Assembly: GCA_015486775.1 (NCBI GenBank)
Contig: WFRA01000418.1
Location: 1 to 5,730, forward strand
DNA: 5,730 bases
Direction: 5' to 3'
DNA from: Kiritimatiellales bacterium
Lineage (GTDB): Bacteria > Verrucomicrobiota > Kiritimatiellia > Kiritimatiellales > Pontiellaceae
The translations under genes and the position numbers were made by a program. Positions 4,949-5,730 of this stretch are shown piece after piece. The notes under the pieces were generated by a model. The model saw only the letters and a program-made list of their open reading frames with translations, did no database searches and had not been told where the DNA came from. Numbering within the stretch: position 1 is the stretch's first letter; every line of letters begins with the position of its first letter.

Positions 4949-5730
4949 ATGGGTTTAAAAAAACAGCCGAAAAAATATACCAGAGAGAGCGGGAATCGCT
5001 TTGCGGAACTTCTTCAAACACAGCTTCTGATGCTCGATGGCGCCATGGGCACCATGATCCAGCAGCACCATCTGGAGGAGGCCGACTTCCGGGGCAAGCG
5101 CTTTGCCGACCACCCCTCCGAGCTCAAGGGCAACAACGACCTGCTCACGCTCACCCGCCCGGAGCTGATCGAGCAAATCCACATTGAATTCCTCGAAGCC
5201 GGCGCGGACATTATCGAAACCAACACCTTCAGCTCCACCACCATTTCGCAGGCCGACTATGGGCTGGAGCCGCTGGTGCGCGAACTCAACCTCGAGGCCG
5301 CCAAACTAGCCCGATCGGCTATTGAAAAAGTTCGCAAGCGCAATTCCGTAGAAGCGACGTCCCCGTCGCTTTCTCCGCGCCCTCTTTTTGTCGCCGGCTC
5401 CATCGGCCCCACCAACCGCACCGCCTCCATCTCCCCCGATGTCAACGACCCCGCCTACCGCGCTGTCACCTTCGACGACCTCGTCGAAGCTTACACCGAA
5501 CAGGCCAAAGCCCTCATCGAAGGCGGCGTGGATCTCCTGCTCGTCGAAACCATCTTCGATACCCTCAACGCCAAAGCCGCGCTCTTTGCCATCGAAGAGG
5601 TTTTTGAAAAAACCGGCATTCGCCTGCCCGTCATGGTCTCGGTCACCATCACCGACCAATCTGGCCGCACCCTCTCCGGCCAGACCCCAACCGCTTTCTG
5701 GTACAGCATCGAACACGCAGACCCCATCTC
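4949..5730 (+). CDS. metH: Cobalamin-dependent methionine synthase, N-terminal part (cut by window edge)
   Basis: MetH transfers the methyl group of methyltetrahydrofolate through cobalamin to homocysteine, making methionine in the cytoplasm. The first 260 codons are visible and stay open to the right edge. They cover most of the homocysteine-binding domain, a TIM barrel. Matches to E. coli MetH are nearly continuous: [10 protein letters not shown] (29-38), [14 protein letters not shown] (43-56), LKGNNDLL (59-66), [17 protein letters not shown] (83-99), [17 protein letters not shown] (153-169), [12 protein letters not shown] (200-211) and [12 protein letters not shown] (239-250). The zinc-binding cysteines lie further downstream, outside the window. 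Residues about 124-146 are some nine residues longer than in E. coli as I recall it and contain a DNA palindrome. The basic N-terminal extension ([17 protein letters not shown]) is unremarkable. The gene is divergent from cydA and has its own promoter and operator candidate. Domain order beyond the edge, and so a full-length MetH, is inferred. Confidence 0.95.
   Translation, partial: MGLKKQPKKYTRESGNRFAELLQTQLLMLDGAMGTMIQQHHLEEADFRGKRFADHPSELKGNNDLLTLTRPELIEQIHIEFLEAGADIIETNTFSSTTISQADYGLEPLVRELNLEAAKLARSAIEKVRKRNSVEATSPSLSPRPLFVAGSIGPTNRTASISPDVNDPAYRAVTFDDLVEAYTEQAKALIEGGVDLLLVETIFDTLNAKAALFAIEEVFEKTGIRLPVMVSVTITDQSGRTLSGQTPTAFWYSIEHADPI
5352..5371. repeat. 20-base palindrome inside metH
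   Basis: AAGCGACGTCCCCGTCGCTT has perfect 8-base arms around TCCC. It is translated within the EATSPSL stretch (residues 135-141) of MetH, at a point where the protein is longer than the E. coli enzyme, and it keeps the frame. This fits a small palindromic element tolerated in a surface loop. A chance palindrome in G+C-rich coding DNA is the alternative. Confidence 0.55.

Noticed and set aside
4836..5021. Short minus-strand frame spanning the metH start and the cydA upstream region
   Set aside because: It overlaps the metH start, promoter and operator candidate, has no clear ribosome binding site and no recognisable product.

Overview
The window reads as ordinary bacterial chromosome: high G+C, tightly packed genes and no mobile element, RNA gene or CRISPR array. 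It holds six protein genes. Four are complete and two are cut by the window edges. Five lie on the minus strand, and the sixth (metH) starts divergently near the right end. The taxon cannot be fixed from these genes. Codon style, the short-Q-loop cytochrome bd and palindromic repeats between and inside genes are compatible with a PVC-superphylum bacterium such as Kiritimatiellota or Verrucomicrobiota, but this is an impression and not a demonstrated placement.

Reading the minus strand from right to left, cydA (4775-3441) and cydB (3441-2443) encode the two main subunits of a cytochrome bd-type quinol oxidase and are translationally coupled through a TAATG overlap. After a 153-base gap that contains a perfect inverted repeat comes a second tight cluster. 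It consists of an AI-2E family membrane transporter (2289-1234), nadC for NAD synthesis (1223-357) and coaX, a type III pantothenate kinase for CoA synthesis (342 to the left edge, C-terminus missing). The gaps in this cluster are 10 and 14 bases, so one transcript is likely.

On the plus strand, metH (cobalamin-dependent methionine synthase) starts at 4949 and runs off the right edge after 260 codons. The 173-base region between cydA and metH carries a good promoter for metH. A near-perfect 16-base palindrome fills the spacer between its -35 and -10 boxes, which suggests repressor control instead of a riboswitch. A separate 19-base inverted repeat overlaps a weaker cydA promoter candidate.

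The most interesting points are the metH operator, a 20-base palindrome inside metH at an apparent insertion relative to E. coli MetH, and the recurrence of TCCAA-N3-TTGGA inverted repeats. I see no sign of a new multi-gene system: every coding region has a recognisable core-metabolism or membrane-protein assignment.
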